A stretch of 64,000 nucleotides of DNA from Planctomycetales bacterium (GTDB taxonomy: Bacteria; Planctomycetota; Planctomycetia; Planctomycetales; Planctomycetaceae): the NCBI GenBank assembly GCA_028285345.1, contig JANQPT010000049.1, positions 1 to 64,000 of the forward strand, read 5' to 3'. Shown here piece by piece: positions 1 to 8,379 of this stretch. The notes beneath the pieces are model-generated. The model saw only the letters and a list, made by a program, of their open reading frames with translations, was not told the DNA's origin and ran no database searches. Each line of letters opens with the position of its first letter. Position 1 is the stretch's first letter. The translations under genes were made by a program, and so were the position numbers.

Positions 1-495
1 ACCGGCGAGATGCAGTACCTGTTCTTTGGCAACGACCATGATGTCAGCGGAGCCAACGGCGAAAGTGTCTATTCCAATCTCACGGTCTACGAGGACTCCG
101 CAGCTGCCGTTGCGGCAAATGATGGAAGCGCGGAGGCGAGCCATCGACGGGGCAACCTCATAGGCCATGACAGCTCCTTTGTTTCGATTGTGACCGGATC
201 GACAGGTTCGTCGAGACGACTGGGCCAGCCCGCTGACGCGACGAACTGGACTCAGGGACCGCAATCCACCTCGGTTCAATTTGTCGACGCCGTGGGCGAC
301 GAAGATACTGTGAGATCGAAAACCGCCGACGGCGAGCGGCATGGATTCACCGCCGACGCTGCTGGCAAGGCGAAGTGGGAGGAATGGTCGCAGTCGAGCT
401 GGGAACCGGGCGAACTCTTTGGCGACGAACCAGGGGCTGACGTCTCGGACATGCGCGATTCAATCTTCGCACATTTGGCTCGGTTCTGGGGCTAG
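1..495 (+). CDS. C-terminal part of an unrecognised protein (5' end outside window)
   Basis: The frame is open from the first base and runs to a TAG stop, so this is probably the end of a longer gene; the ATG at position 10 has no convincing ribosome binding site. The visible 164 residues are acidic and rich in Ser, Gly, Asp and Ala, with no membrane segment and no motif I recognise. Third codon positions are G/C-rich like the neighbouring genes, which supports coding in this frame over the overlapping frame that starts at 341. About 300 bases without a convincing gene follow it. No function can be assigned. Confidence 0.45.
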   Translation, partial: TGEMQYLFFGNDHDVSGANGESVYSNLTVYEDSAAAVAANDGSAEASHRRGNLIGHDSSFVSIVTGSTGSSRRLGQPADATNWTQGPQSTSVQFVDAVGDEDTVRSKTADGERHGFTADAAGKAKWEEWSQSSWEPGELFGDEPGADVSDMRDSIFAHLARFWG

Positions 496-797
496 GTCTC
501 TGAGTTCCGTCTTCCTGGTGATGCAGTTGTCGATGTCGAGACCGCTTCGGTCCGGGCAGCGGATCGTGTGATCAACCGTTTTCTTGCGACAATGCGCAGA
601 CGCCGTGCGGGCTGACGATCCCGCCCAAATATGAATTCAACATTCAGGATCAATTAAGATTTCGAGAATTGTCCTGTTCACACGGGTGGATTGTGATCTA
701 AGGTAGAGAAGGAAAAGCCGTTTGCGGCGAACAGCGCGTTTTAGCGTGGTTGAGAAGACAGTGGTATTCGGCGAGGAATGCCGCCGCAGGAGTTGCG
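496..797. other. Intergenic stretch, no supported gene
   Basis: About 300 bases between the truncated first gene and the small exported protein. A 62-codon frame on the minus strand (637-825) overlaps the start of the next gene and has no ribosome binding site or family resemblance, so I do not call it. I see no clear terminator or repeat here. Confidence 0.4.
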
Positions 798-1238
798 ATG
801 CGAGTTCGTGTTCGATCTCACTCACACGCTGAATTTCAAAACCGGCAGTCGATTGCAGGCTTATTATGGCGGTTGACCCTGTTGCCGGTGTTGTTGGTTC
901 AAGCGACGACTTACGCTTCGCAAGTGCTTGAGCCAGCTCCCGAAGTCATCGAAGGCGAGGTTGTCGCGAAGTACGAAGTCCGCGTGCCGAGCCCAGTTCC
1001 AACCGGATCGAAGCATCAATTCCGGCTACAGTTCCGATCCGACGATGGACGGCTGTGGGAGTTGGTGAATACGAACGATCGACTCGCGCAGAAGCTCGAC
1101 TCTCGGCTGATCCAGCAACAGCTCGTCGAACAGAGTCGCTACCGTTTGACTCTCTCCAGGCTTCCCAGTCTTCACAAATATCGGGGATCCGATCTACTCA
1201 ATGTCGTGAAGGCTGAGGAGATCGCGCAACAGAGGTGA
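798..1238 (+). CDS. Small exported hypothetical protein
   Basis: The 146-residue product starts at an ATG preceded by AGGAG five bases upstream; an ATG 48 bases earlier lacks such a site. Residues about 20-40 form a hydrophobic segment after a basic N-terminus (RVRVRS), consistent with a signal peptide or membrane anchor. The rest is soluble, with alternating polar and hydrophobic residues that suggest beta strands, and ends in a charged helix. I do not recognise the family. It ends 19 bases before the convergent stop of the DinB-like gene. Export is inferred from the N-terminus only. Confidence 0.6.
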   Translation: MRVRVRSHSHAEFQNRQSIAGLLWRLTLLPVLLVQATTYASQVLEPAPEVIEGEVVAKYEVRVPSPVPTGSKHQFRLQFRSDDGRLWELVNTNDRLAQKLDSRLIQQQLVEQSRYRLTLSRLPSLHKYRGSDLLNVVKAEEIAQQR

Positions 1239-1257
1239 GCCGGCAAGACGTTTCCGC

Positions 1258-1824
1258 TCAGTCGGTCGTGTCACCGAGCTGCGCGCTGTCGATTCCTTCG
1301 GGCACCCATTGGAAGCGATAGCGATTGCCCAGTCTGAGCCGCGATATATACACGATTTGATGCGTATGGCCGACGAAGTGGCTCACGGTTTCATAAATGA
1401 CCGAGAGCAAGTTCGAATCGAAGCCCTGCACGGTTCTGGGTTCGGTCAGCCGGGCAGGATCGAAGCGGGCGAGCACATCATCAGCTTCCTGAAGTGTCTG
1501 TGAAAGTCGCACCGACAACTCTTGTTTGTCCAGCGGTTGATGATCGGAAAACTCTCGCGGCCTGTCTCGAACGTCCTCCGCGCCGCCGGCGCCGTGCATG
1601 ATCCATTGGCGAATATTACCGCACAGGTGCAGGATGATGTTCTGAATGCTGTTCGCTTCTTCGAAGGGCCGCCATTGGACGTCATCATCAGAAAGCTGAT
1701 TCAGACAGTGCACAATCTTTCTGTGTGCCGAATGGAGAGTCTGCCGCGACTCAGCAAGATACGCTGCGCCGACTGAGTTGTCGCGTGGAGGGAAATCTTT
1801 TTCAGGGGGACATTCCAACGGCAT
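1258..1824 (-). CDS. DinB-like (DUF1572-type) four-helix protein
   Basis: The 188-residue protein has the pattern of the DinB/YfiT metalloenzyme superfamily. An early helix carries 'IILHLCGN' with His66, and a late helix carries 'SHFVGHTHQ' with His149, His153 and His155, matching the three-His metal site of the fold. The text 'LSDDDVQWRP' before the first His is typical of the DUF1572/DUF664 subgroup. Members include thiol-dependent S-transferases and many proteins of unknown substrate, so only the fold and a likely bound divalent metal can be claimed. It is transcribed alone, convergent with the small exported protein. Confidence 0.8.
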   Translation of the reverse strand: MPLECPPEKDFPPRDNSVGAAYLAESRQTLHSAHRKIVHCLNQLSDDDVQWRPFEEANSIQNIILHLCGNIRQWIMHGAGGAEDVRDRPREFSDHQPLDKQELSVRLSQTLQEADDVLARFDPARLTEPRTVQGFDSNLLSVIYETVSHFVGHTHQIVYISRLRLGNRYRFQWVPEGIDSAQLGDTTD

Positions 1825-2250
1825 GATTGTGTCATCTCATAAGTTCACGAACATTTCACAGAGAGTACATTCGGGCTTCATATTTTCAGGGATACTCCTG
1901 AGCGTCAACTCGAGATGACACACTACTTGGTTCTCAGCTCGTTACGTCGTATTTCAGCGACGAATTCAACGCTTGCGGGATTCTAACACCGTCTCGCAAT
2001 CGAGTCTATCGGTTCGTCACCAACTTGGGAGCGTTGTCTATTCGCGCCGAGACAACTCCACTTCGACGTCGAAGCGGGGGGAGACCTACCGTTCTTCAAC
2101 AGGACGATTCGAGGAAAGCGAGCGAATCGGAGTTTGACCAAACTGAATTTAACGCGCTGAACTGCTTGAGTTTTCTCTTCTCTTTTCCATAGTCAACGTG
2201 CGCAGCGATCACTGCGCGCAACGACTCGGATTCTTAACACAGGAGTAACA
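1825..2250. other. Intergenic region between divergent genes, probable promoter area of the DUF1559 gene
   Basis: These 425 bases lie between the DinB-like gene (minus) and the DUF1559 gene (plus), so promoters for both are expected here. I see no ORF worth calling. A short GCGCAG...CTGCGC inverted repeat lies at 2200-2217, and AGGAG at 2240-2244 is the ribosome binding site of the DUF1559 gene. No -35/-10 pair is convincing by eye. Confidence 0.4.
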
Positions 2251-3447
2251 ATGAATCGACTTCGTGTCACTCAACCACGACCGGTTCGGGTGGGATTCAC
2301 ACTCGTCGAACTGTTGGTGGTTGTGACGATTATCGCCATCCTGATCGTGCTGCTGGTGCCTGCCGTGATGCAAGCCCGCGAGGCAGCACGAACCACGCAA
2401 TGTAAGAACAACCTGCGCCAGTTCGGCATCGCGTTGCATGCTCATGCGACGAACGATCCTCGCGGACGCTACTGCACAGGCGCCTATGACTACCGGCGTG
2501 ACGGCTGCCCCGATACTTGGGGTTGGGTGGCCGACATTGTCAACAGCGGTGCGGGCGTGGTGCAGCAAATGCAATGCACCGGCTCGCTGTTGCGAGCGAC
2601 CGAGAAAGTCAACGACTTCATCGGTACCGTTGATACCACCGACAATAAAGACGGCGCTCCCACGAGCCGCTTGTCTTCAGGTCGGTGTGTTCGCTGGACG
2701 CCGACAGATATTGCTGCCGGTTCGCCGGAACGGATCGCCGAAGTTCAACAACTGCTCGAAGACGGCTACGGCACGAATTATGCCGCCGGCTGGTTTTTGG
2801 TCCGCTCCGGTCCAAAAGTCGGGCCAGGTGCAACTGCCATCGATGCGGTCACGCTGACCGGCCTGAAGGGATTTGCGGGCACGACCGGTCCGTTGACCAT
2901 TTCCTCTCTGGATCGCAGCGGCCGCTCTGCGAGTACTATCGGCTGGATTGGCTGTGCCGCCCCCGGCGACGTTGACGAAGCCGTGCTGTCCGACGACGTT
3001 CCCGGATTTCTTGAAGCCGGTGAGCGGTTGGGCGAGTCGTTCAATGACGGTCCCGCCCGTTGGGATTCCAGCAACGCCGCCATCGAGTTGATGCCGGCCG
3101 GTACCGTCGTTCAAAGTGCCGAGCCGGGCTTGCTGCCCGACACGACTTCGGTGGGAACCCCTGGTGCTGACGGCAATCTGTGGTTGCAGGATACCCGTGA
3201 TTGGTATGCCTGGCACGGCACCGGCAGCAGCAAGACCTGTAACATCTTGATGGCCGACGGAAGCGTGAAAGGCTTTCTGGACATCAACGGCGACGGTTTC
3301 TTGAATCCAGGTTTTCCCGTTCCGACGGGTGCAGTTGGCCATGGTTACACCGACGACACGGTTGAATTGCCGCCGTCGACCAACTACTCCGGACCGTGGC
3401 TGTCGCCCGGTTTGATCTCCAAGGGCACCTTTGAAGCTCCTCCGTAA
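2251..3447 (+). CDS. DUF1559 family prepilin-like secreted protein
   Basis: The 398-residue protein has a type IV prepilin leader: after Gly15 comes FTLVE, with the conserved +5 glutamate, then a hydrophobic helix to about residue 40. The following '[19 protein letters not shown]' segment and the late 'MADGSV' motif are hallmarks of DUF1559 (SBP_bac_10), a family hugely expanded in planctomycetes. The leader should be cut by a prepilin peptidase, leaving a pseudopilin-like protein anchored in the membrane or assembled at the surface. The function of the large C-terminal domain is unknown. AGGAG lies six bases before the ATG. A strong intrinsic terminator follows about 60 bases after the stop, so it appears monocistronic. 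Confidence 0.93.
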   Translation: MNRLRVTQPRPVRVGFTLVELLVVVTIIAILIVLLVPAVMQAREAARTTQCKNNLRQFGIALHAHATNDPRGRYCTGAYDYRRDGCPDTWGWVADIVNSGAGVVQQMQCTGSLLRATEKVNDFIGTVDTTDNKDGAPTSRLSSGRCVRWTPTDIAAGSPERIAEVQQLLEDGYGTNYAAGWFLVRSGPKVGPGATAIDAVTLTGLKGFAGTTGPLTISSLDRSGRSASTIGWIGCAAPGDVDEAVLSDDVPGFLEAGERLGESFNDGPARWDSSNAAIELMPAGTVVQSAEPGLLPDTTSVGTPGADGNLWLQDTRDWYAWHGTGSSKTCNILMADGSVKGFLDINGDGFLNPGFPVPTGAVGHGYTDDTVELPPSTNYSGPWLSPGLISKGTFEAPP

Positions 3448-3505
3448 TCGGGCGGGACAGACGCTCCTGTAGCACCAGGCGCGTTAACTGATGACGAACG
3501 ATTGA

Positions 3506-3539
3506 CGCCGGTATCAACTCAATTGATGCCGGCGTTTTT
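3506..3539 (+). terminator. Intrinsic terminator of the DUF1559 gene
   Basis: A 12-bp stem (CGCCGGTATCAA paired with TTGATGCCGGCG, one G-T wobble) with a five-base loop is followed by TTTTTG. It lies 58 bases after the stop codon on the same strand. Confidence 0.85.
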
Positions 3540-4006
3540 GATGCGCCGTGGCGGCCTGTTAAGTTTGCTGTCCAATAATTCCAATTCCGCTCGCGACTTG
3601 GTCCCGTTAACGGAGCCGGCGAACACCACAGTCCACTTTTAGAGAATCGACGGCGATTTCGGCGAAAGAAAAAAAGCTGGCGTCGTCATGTCCGGTTTTT
3701 CCGGGGAACGGTGATCTCACTATATGAGGCAGGTCGTTCTCCTATGCGAACGGCTGGTGCTGGCGGCGCGTTGTGTCGTAACCTATTGTTGTCAAACAGG
3801 TTAAATATCATAAAATCTTCAAAAAATGGTCGCTGAAGCCGCCCCGTCCGATCCCTCAGATCGGATTACAAGTCAAGCAGACCTTCCTTTGACACGAGCC
3901 GCCGATTAGCAGGCTTGTGAATCCCCCGCCCACTCCGCTGACACCCGGCGGACGCATCGCACACCATCGATGCGCGCGAGGTACACCCCCTTGTCGAGGT
4001 ACTGAA
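3540..4006. other. Intergenic region with a small hairpin
   Basis: Most of this stretch has no recognisable gene. A perfect hairpin, TCCGATC-CCTCA-GATCGGA, lies at 3847-3865 without a T-run on the plus strand. The frame at 3856-4128 (minus) overlaps a small plus-strand ORF with a better ribosome binding site and is not called. Confidence 0.4.
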
Positions 4007-4171
4007 ATGCAGCACACCACACACACTCCGCCGACTCGTTTGACCATCAACGAGATTCGTGAACAGTGCCGACGACGTGAAAGTCGTTCACGACGGCTGG
4101 TAAGCCGGCAACGAGTTGATTTCAACAATTCGAGTGAACCACATTCGATTGTTCTTCGTTCACAGCCTTAA
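4007..4171 (+). CDS. Possible 54-residue basic protein
   Basis: An ATG preceded by GAGG with a seven-base spacer opens a 54-codon frame. The product is strongly basic, with a central 'RRRESRSRR' cluster, and polar throughout, with no membrane segment. I do not recognise it. It sits alone in the 900-base gap before the calcium-repeat genes. The ribosome binding site and basic composition favour a real small gene, but length and lack of family resemblance keep this tentative. Confidence 0.35.
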   Translation: MQHTTHTPPTRLTINEIREQCRRRESRSRRLVSRQRVDFNNSSEPHSIVLRSQP

Positions 4172-4358
4172 GCCGAGGCGGAACGTTTACCGCCTTAGCG
4201 ATAGTCGTCGCCGAAATCGGCTCGCGACTCAGCCGGAATGACGCTTCGGCGAATCCCGTAAGCAGTTGACGTGCAACCGGTGCGCACACAACCCACTGAA
4301 GACCGGGATGAACTCACGACCACAACATAATCACAACACATCCACACGGAGATAAATC

Positions 4359-5285
4359 ATGACATTCAAGAATAACTCAGATCAACAGCGCTTTGTCTTG
4401 GGTTTCGAGAACTTGGAAGACCGCCGGCTGATGGCAGCCAGTGTCTTTGAGGCATCCGGCCAGATCTTTATCAACGGTAGCGGTTACAACGACAACGTTG
4501 TTGTCGAGTACGACAACAACGGCACGGCTTCGACGGCTGACGATCTGATTCACGTCAACATGATTGCCGGCGGCCAATCGATCAACCAGTCGTTCAGCGC
4601 CAACGGAATTCAGTACATCAATTTCAGCGGCTACAACGGCAACGACACGTTTTACAACAACACAGGGATCATCGCATCGGCCGACGGCGGTGCCGGCGAC
4701 GACTATTTGGTCGGCGGATCCAACATCGACTTTTTGCGGGGCGGATCGGGAAATGACATCCTCAGCGGCCGTGGCGGCAACGACTTGCTCGAAGGCGTCA
4801 GCGGTAACGACAAGATTTACGGCGGTTCCGGCGCTGACAAGCTGTATGGCGGTCGCGGCCACGACTATATCAACGGTGGTAGCGGCAACGATCAGATTCG
4901 CGGCGGATCGGGTGACGATACGCTCGTCGGTTCAGGCGGCTACGACAAACTGTGGGGCGATTCCGGCAACGACACGATGCACGGTGACTATTCCGGGCCG
5001 TGGGTTTACATCTACGGTGAAAAGAGCGACGTGCTCTACGGTGGTACCGGCCACGACAGGCTGTATGGCGGCGGCGGCAACGATCTGCTCTACGGTGAAG
5101 ACGGCCGCGACTTGCTGGCCGGCGGCAGTGGCCACGACTGGCTGATGGGTGGACTTGGCGATGACGCCATGTTCGGGAACTCCGGCAACGACGTGTTCAT
5201 CGGCGGCGGCGGAGCGGACTACATGAACGGCGGTTCCGGTTCGGACACATTCTTCAATGATTCCGACGACTTCGTCATTCAGTAG
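4359..5285 (+). CDS. RTX-like calcium-repeat surface protein 1
   Basis: The 308-residue protein opens with the planctomycetal surface-protein motif FENLEDRRLMAA (residues 16-27, of the LEPRxLL type) in place of a classical Sec signal. From about residue 105 it is made of glycine/aspartate nonapeptides of the form GGxGxDxLxG, which bind Ca2+ and fold into a parallel beta-roll. It is almost certainly extracellular or cell-surface. It is the first of three tandem paralogues in the same orientation, 148 bases before the second. GGAGAT precedes the ATG. No protease, lipase or other catalytic domain is visible, so a structural or adhesive role is inferred. Confidence 0.88.
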   Translation: MTFKNNSDQQRFVLGFENLEDRRLMAASVFEASGQIFINGSGYNDNVVVEYDNNGTASTADDLIHVNMIAGGQSINQSFSANGIQYINFSGYNGNDTFYNNTGIIASADGGAGDDYLVGGSNIDFLRGGSGNDILSGRGGNDLLEGVSGNDKIYGGSGADKLYGGRGHDYINGGSGNDQIRGGSGDDTLVGSGGYDKLWGDSGNDTMHGDYSGPWVYIYGEKSDVLYGGTGHDRLYGGGGNDLLYGEDGRDLLAGGSGHDWLMGGLGDDAMFGNSGNDVFIGGGGADYMNGGSGSDTFFNDSDDFVIQ

Positions 5286-5433
5286 GCTCTACGAATCGCA
5301 CAGTTGATCGAACCGTGGTCTGAATGACAGGTGGGGTGAGCGCGATCCACCCCGCCAGAACCGTCTCCAATTCTTTCGTTCACGCGGCAGAGACTTCAGG
5401 CCGCAGCACTCTGCAGATTACAAGGAACTCATC

Positions 5434-6408
5434 ATGTTCAATTCGAATACCCGTAAACTGTCGCTGGAAAGTCTCGAAGATCGCCGGCTGTTAAGCGGCG
5501 ACGTGGGGGTCGAGCAGGACGGCGCCAATTTAGTGATTACCGGCACCGACGAACGCGAGCAAGTCGAAGTCTTTTACGATAACGGCGGCGATACGATTCG
5601 CGTCAACGTCTTCCAATACCTGTCCGGTTCCGGCTGGACGCAGGTCAAGACGCGATCATTTGATGCGGACTTGATCGGGCTGGTCCGCTTTGACGGAGGC
5701 GCCGGGGACGACTTGTTCTACAACCACACCGACATTCGCGGCGAAGCGTGGGGCGGAGCTGGCAACGATCAACTCTTCGGCGGCTCCGGAGTTGATTCAC
5801 TGTACGGCGGCGATGGTGAAGATGTGCTGTTCGGTAACGATGGCAACGATTACCTCCGTGGCGATGCCGGCGATGATTACCTCAAAGGCAAAAACGGCCA
5901 CGACGTCATCGACGCTGGGACCGGTGACGATTATGTCAACGGCGGCGACGGAGATGACATTCTGATGGGCGCCGCCGGCAATGACACGCTTTGGGGCCGC
6001 GACGGGAACGACGCGCTGATCGGCCATGCGGGCAACGACCGGATGTACGGCCAAGGCGGTAATGACAGTTTGCTGGGCATGGAGGGCGACGACTGGGTCG
6101 TCGGCGGACATGGCAACGACTTGTTGCGGGGCAATTCAGGCAATGACACGTTGCTGGGCAATCTCGGTGACGACAAATTGTATGGCGGCGACGGAATGGA
6201 TTACCTGAACGGCCAAGACGGCGACGACTACCTCGACGGCGGCGCCGATGGCTACCGCGACTGGCTGCGGGGTGGACCGGGCGCGGACACGTTTCAACAC
6301 CGTTCGCGCATTTTCTCGCGATACGGCATCTACTCCCCGGGTTTGTTCGGCTCCTGGGCAGATCAGGTCGTCGACTTCAACTACTACGAGGGTGACCGTA
6401 CGGTGTAG
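5434..6408 (+). CDS. RTX-like calcium-repeat surface protein 2
   Basis: The 324-residue paralogue of the preceding gene starts with 'LSLESLEDRRLLSGD' (residues 9-23), the same N-terminal signature with diverged residues. A short beta-rich domain to about residue 95 precedes a long run of GG-x-G-N-D nonapeptide repeats. The C-terminus, 'DQVVDFNYYEGDRTV', resembles the D-x-x-x-DF...G-D ending seen in type I-secreted RTX proteins, but no ABC/MFP secretion genes are adjacent. AAGGA lies eight bases before the ATG. A strong terminator follows, so genes 1 and 2 may share a transcript that ends before gene 3. Confidence 0.88.
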   Translation: MFNSNTRKLSLESLEDRRLLSGDVGVEQDGANLVITGTDEREQVEVFYDNGGDTIRVNVFQYLSGSGWTQVKTRSFDADLIGLVRFDGGAGDDLFYNHTDIRGEAWGGAGNDQLFGGSGVDSLYGGDGEDVLFGNDGNDYLRGDAGDDYLKGKNGHDVIDAGTGDDYVNGGDGDDILMGAAGNDTLWGRDGNDALIGHAGNDRMYGQGGNDSLLGMEGDDWVVGGHGNDLLRGNSGNDTLLGNLGDDKLYGGDGMDYLNGQDGDDYLDGGADGYRDWLRGGPGADTFQHRSRIFSRYGIYSPGLFGSWADQVVDFNYYEGDRTV

Positions 6409-6459
6409 AAGAGACTAATCCCGCGCCGCGTGGGCGCCACTTTCCGAGCTTAACTCTAC

Positions 6460-6499
6460 GGCGCAACTTGCTGATTGAAAGCAGGTTGCGCCTTTTTTT
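6460..6499 (+). terminator. Intrinsic terminator after RTX-like gene 2
   Basis: A 13-bp stem (6460-6472 with 6480-6492, one G-T wobble) with a seven-base loop is followed by seven T residues. It separates repeat gene 2 from repeat gene 3. Confidence 0.9.
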
Positions 6500-6615
6500 G
6501 CGCACGTGGCGTGTCAGCACGCCTGTGTAACAAATCCGCCGGACTTTCGCTTGGGCACCGTATCGGACGTTTTTTCCAAAAAGACGAAACCCCCCAGCGA
6601 AACGAAAGGCGAATA

Positions 6616-8232
6616 ATGTCGTTTCCCAAGAACCGCAAGATGAAATTTGAAAACCTGGAAGACCGCCGCTTGATGGCTGCGGATATTGATCTCGAAGACG
6701 GTGTGATCGAAATCGAAGGCACCAACGAAGATGATACGATCGAAATCTCGTATACCTACGACGACGGCGAGATCGACGAAGTGCTCGTGGTCATTCGCGA
6801 CGCTGACGGCGATGTGATCGAAGACAAAGACTACGACGTTGAGGACGTCGATTCGATCTCCGTCGAAGCGCTTGGTGGCAACGACAGCGTCGTGAACAAC
6901 ACTGACATCAGCATGACCGCCGATGGCGGAGCGGGTAACGACACCATGGTCGGCGGAACGCAGGCCGACACATTATACGGCGGAGTCGGCAACGATTCGC
7001 TTTCCGGCAATGGTGGAAACGACGTCATCGACGGGCAAGCCGGAAATGACACGTTGCGCGGCGGCGACGGAGACGACAGCATGTTCGGCCGCGACGGCAA
7101 CGATCGTTTCTACGGCGACGCCGGGAACGACCAGATGCAGGGCGGCGACGGCATTGACGTGATGATCGGCGGCGCTGGCAATGACAACATGCAAGGCGAT
7201 GCCGGCACCGACTACCTGTACGGTGGACTGGGCAACGACAACATGCAGGGCGGCATTGGCAACGACTATGTGTTGGGCGAGAGTGGCGATGACACCGTCG
7301 ATGGTGGAGCGGGCAACGACTCCCTCTACGGCAATGCGGGCAACGACCGCATTTACGGTCGTGACGGCAACGACTACATGCGCGGTGGATCAGGCAATGA
7401 CTCCGCCTATGGTGAAGCCGGCGCTGATCGCATCTACGGCGACAACGGTGACGACCGTCTTGAGGGTGGAATTGGCAACGACCGTTTGTACGGCGGCAAC
7501 GGCAATGATACCGCCGATGGTGGTGCCGGAAACGATTCACTCTACGGTGACGCCGGAAACGACCGCCTCTACGGCCGTGACGGGGACGACTCCCTCCGCG
7601 GCGGCACCGGGGACGATCGCATGTACGGTGAAGCCGGCGCCGATCGCATCTACGGTGAGGCCGGTGAAGATCGGATGTACGGTGGAGACGGTAACGACCG
7701 CATGTACGGCGGCGGCGACTACGACCGCATGTATGGACAGGACGGCAATGACTACATGCTCGGCGAAGCCGGAGACGACTACATGAGTGGCGGCGACGGC
7801 AACGATTCCCTCTGGGGGCAGGACGGCAACGATCGGCTCCGTGGCGGTGACGGCAACGACCAACTCGTTGGTAACGCCGGCGACGACAACATCCGAGGCG
7901 GCGACGGGTCGGATAGCATGTGGGGTTCGGCCGGCAACGATCGAATCTACGGCCAAAACGGCAACGACTACCTGTACGGCGGCAACGACAACGACAGCCT
8001 GTACGGCGGGTTGGGTGCCGACCGTCTCTACGGGCAGGCGGGCAACGACCGATTGGATGGCGGATACGACGTCAGCAATTATGACTGGCTGTACGGCGGG
8101 ATCGGAAACGATACCTTCATTCAGAACATGAAGCAGATCAATCCGGCACTTCCTGGCTACTACATTCCCACGGCTTACGTCATGGATTACGCCGCGGGCG
8201 ATAGCTATCAGTACAACTACTTTACGGTCTGA
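6616..8232 (+). CDS. RTX-like calcium-repeat surface protein 3 (largest)
   Basis: The ATG at 6616, preceded by GAAAGG, gives 538 residues. The frame stays open upstream to 6475, but that part overlaps the preceding terminator and is not coding. FENLEDRRLMAA stands at residues 11-22, followed by an acidic beta-rich domain (to about 90) and roughly forty GGxGNDxxxG nonapeptides to about residue 510. The C-terminal 'YVMDYAAGDSYQYNYF' again resembles an RTX secretion ending. Repeat units are much more uniform here than in genes 1 and 2, which suggests recent internal expansion. A terminator follows directly. Role inferred: calcium-stabilised surface or matrix protein. Confidence 0.88.
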   Translation: MSFPKNRKMKFENLEDRRLMAADIDLEDGVIEIEGTNEDDTIEISYTYDDGEIDEVLVVIRDADGDVIEDKDYDVEDVDSISVEALGGNDSVVNNTDISMTADGGAGNDTMVGGTQADTLYGGVGNDSLSGNGGNDVIDGQAGNDTLRGGDGDDSMFGRDGNDRFYGDAGNDQMQGGDGIDVMIGGAGNDNMQGDAGTDYLYGGLGNDNMQGGIGNDYVLGESGDDTVDGGAGNDSLYGNAGNDRIYGRDGNDYMRGGSGNDSAYGEAGADRIYGDNGDDRLEGGIGNDRLYGGNGNDTADGGAGNDSLYGDAGNDRLYGRDGDDSLRGGTGDDRMYGEAGADRIYGEAGEDRMYGGDGNDRMYGGGDYDRMYGQDGNDYMLGEAGDDYMSGGDGNDSLWGQDGNDRLRGGDGNDQLVGNAGDDNIRGGDGSDSMWGSAGNDRIYGQNGNDYLYGGNDNDSLYGGLGADRLYGQAGNDRLDGGYDVSNYDWLYGGIGNDTFIQNMKQINPALPGYYIPTAYVMDYAAGDSYQYNYFTV

Positions 8233-8262
8233 GCACCGGTTGAAAGCTAACGCGTGACTTTG

Positions 8263-8298
8263 CTCCGCTCCGGGAACTTTCCGGGGCGGAGTTTTTTT
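8263..8298 (+). terminator. Intrinsic terminator after RTX-like gene 3
   Basis: An 11-bp stem CTCCGCTCCGG / CCGGGGCGGAG (one wobble) with a short loop is followed by seven T residues, about 30 bases after the stop codon. Confidence 0.9.
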
Positions 8299-8379
8299 CC
8301 AGCAGGTCGGAGGGGCCGCAAGCAAAGGCCTCACCGGCCGCCGATTTGCAGCTCTATGCGAGAGATTGGGTGCTTCCCG

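Noticed and set aside
637..825. 62-codon minus-strand frame before the small exported protein
   Set aside because: No ribosome binding site, overlaps a better supported gene, and its composition is not like neighbouring genes.
2677..3342. 221-codon minus-strand frame inside the DUF1559 gene
   Set aside because: Antisense shadow of a clear DUF1559 protein, with no ribosome binding site.
4377..5145. Long open frames on the opposite strand and in other frames of the calcium-repeat genes (also 5690-6208, 6831-8334)
   Set aside because: They are shadows of the repetitive GGNGND codons. Their products are low-complexity (Thr/Ala- or Val/Ala-rich) with no starts or domains.
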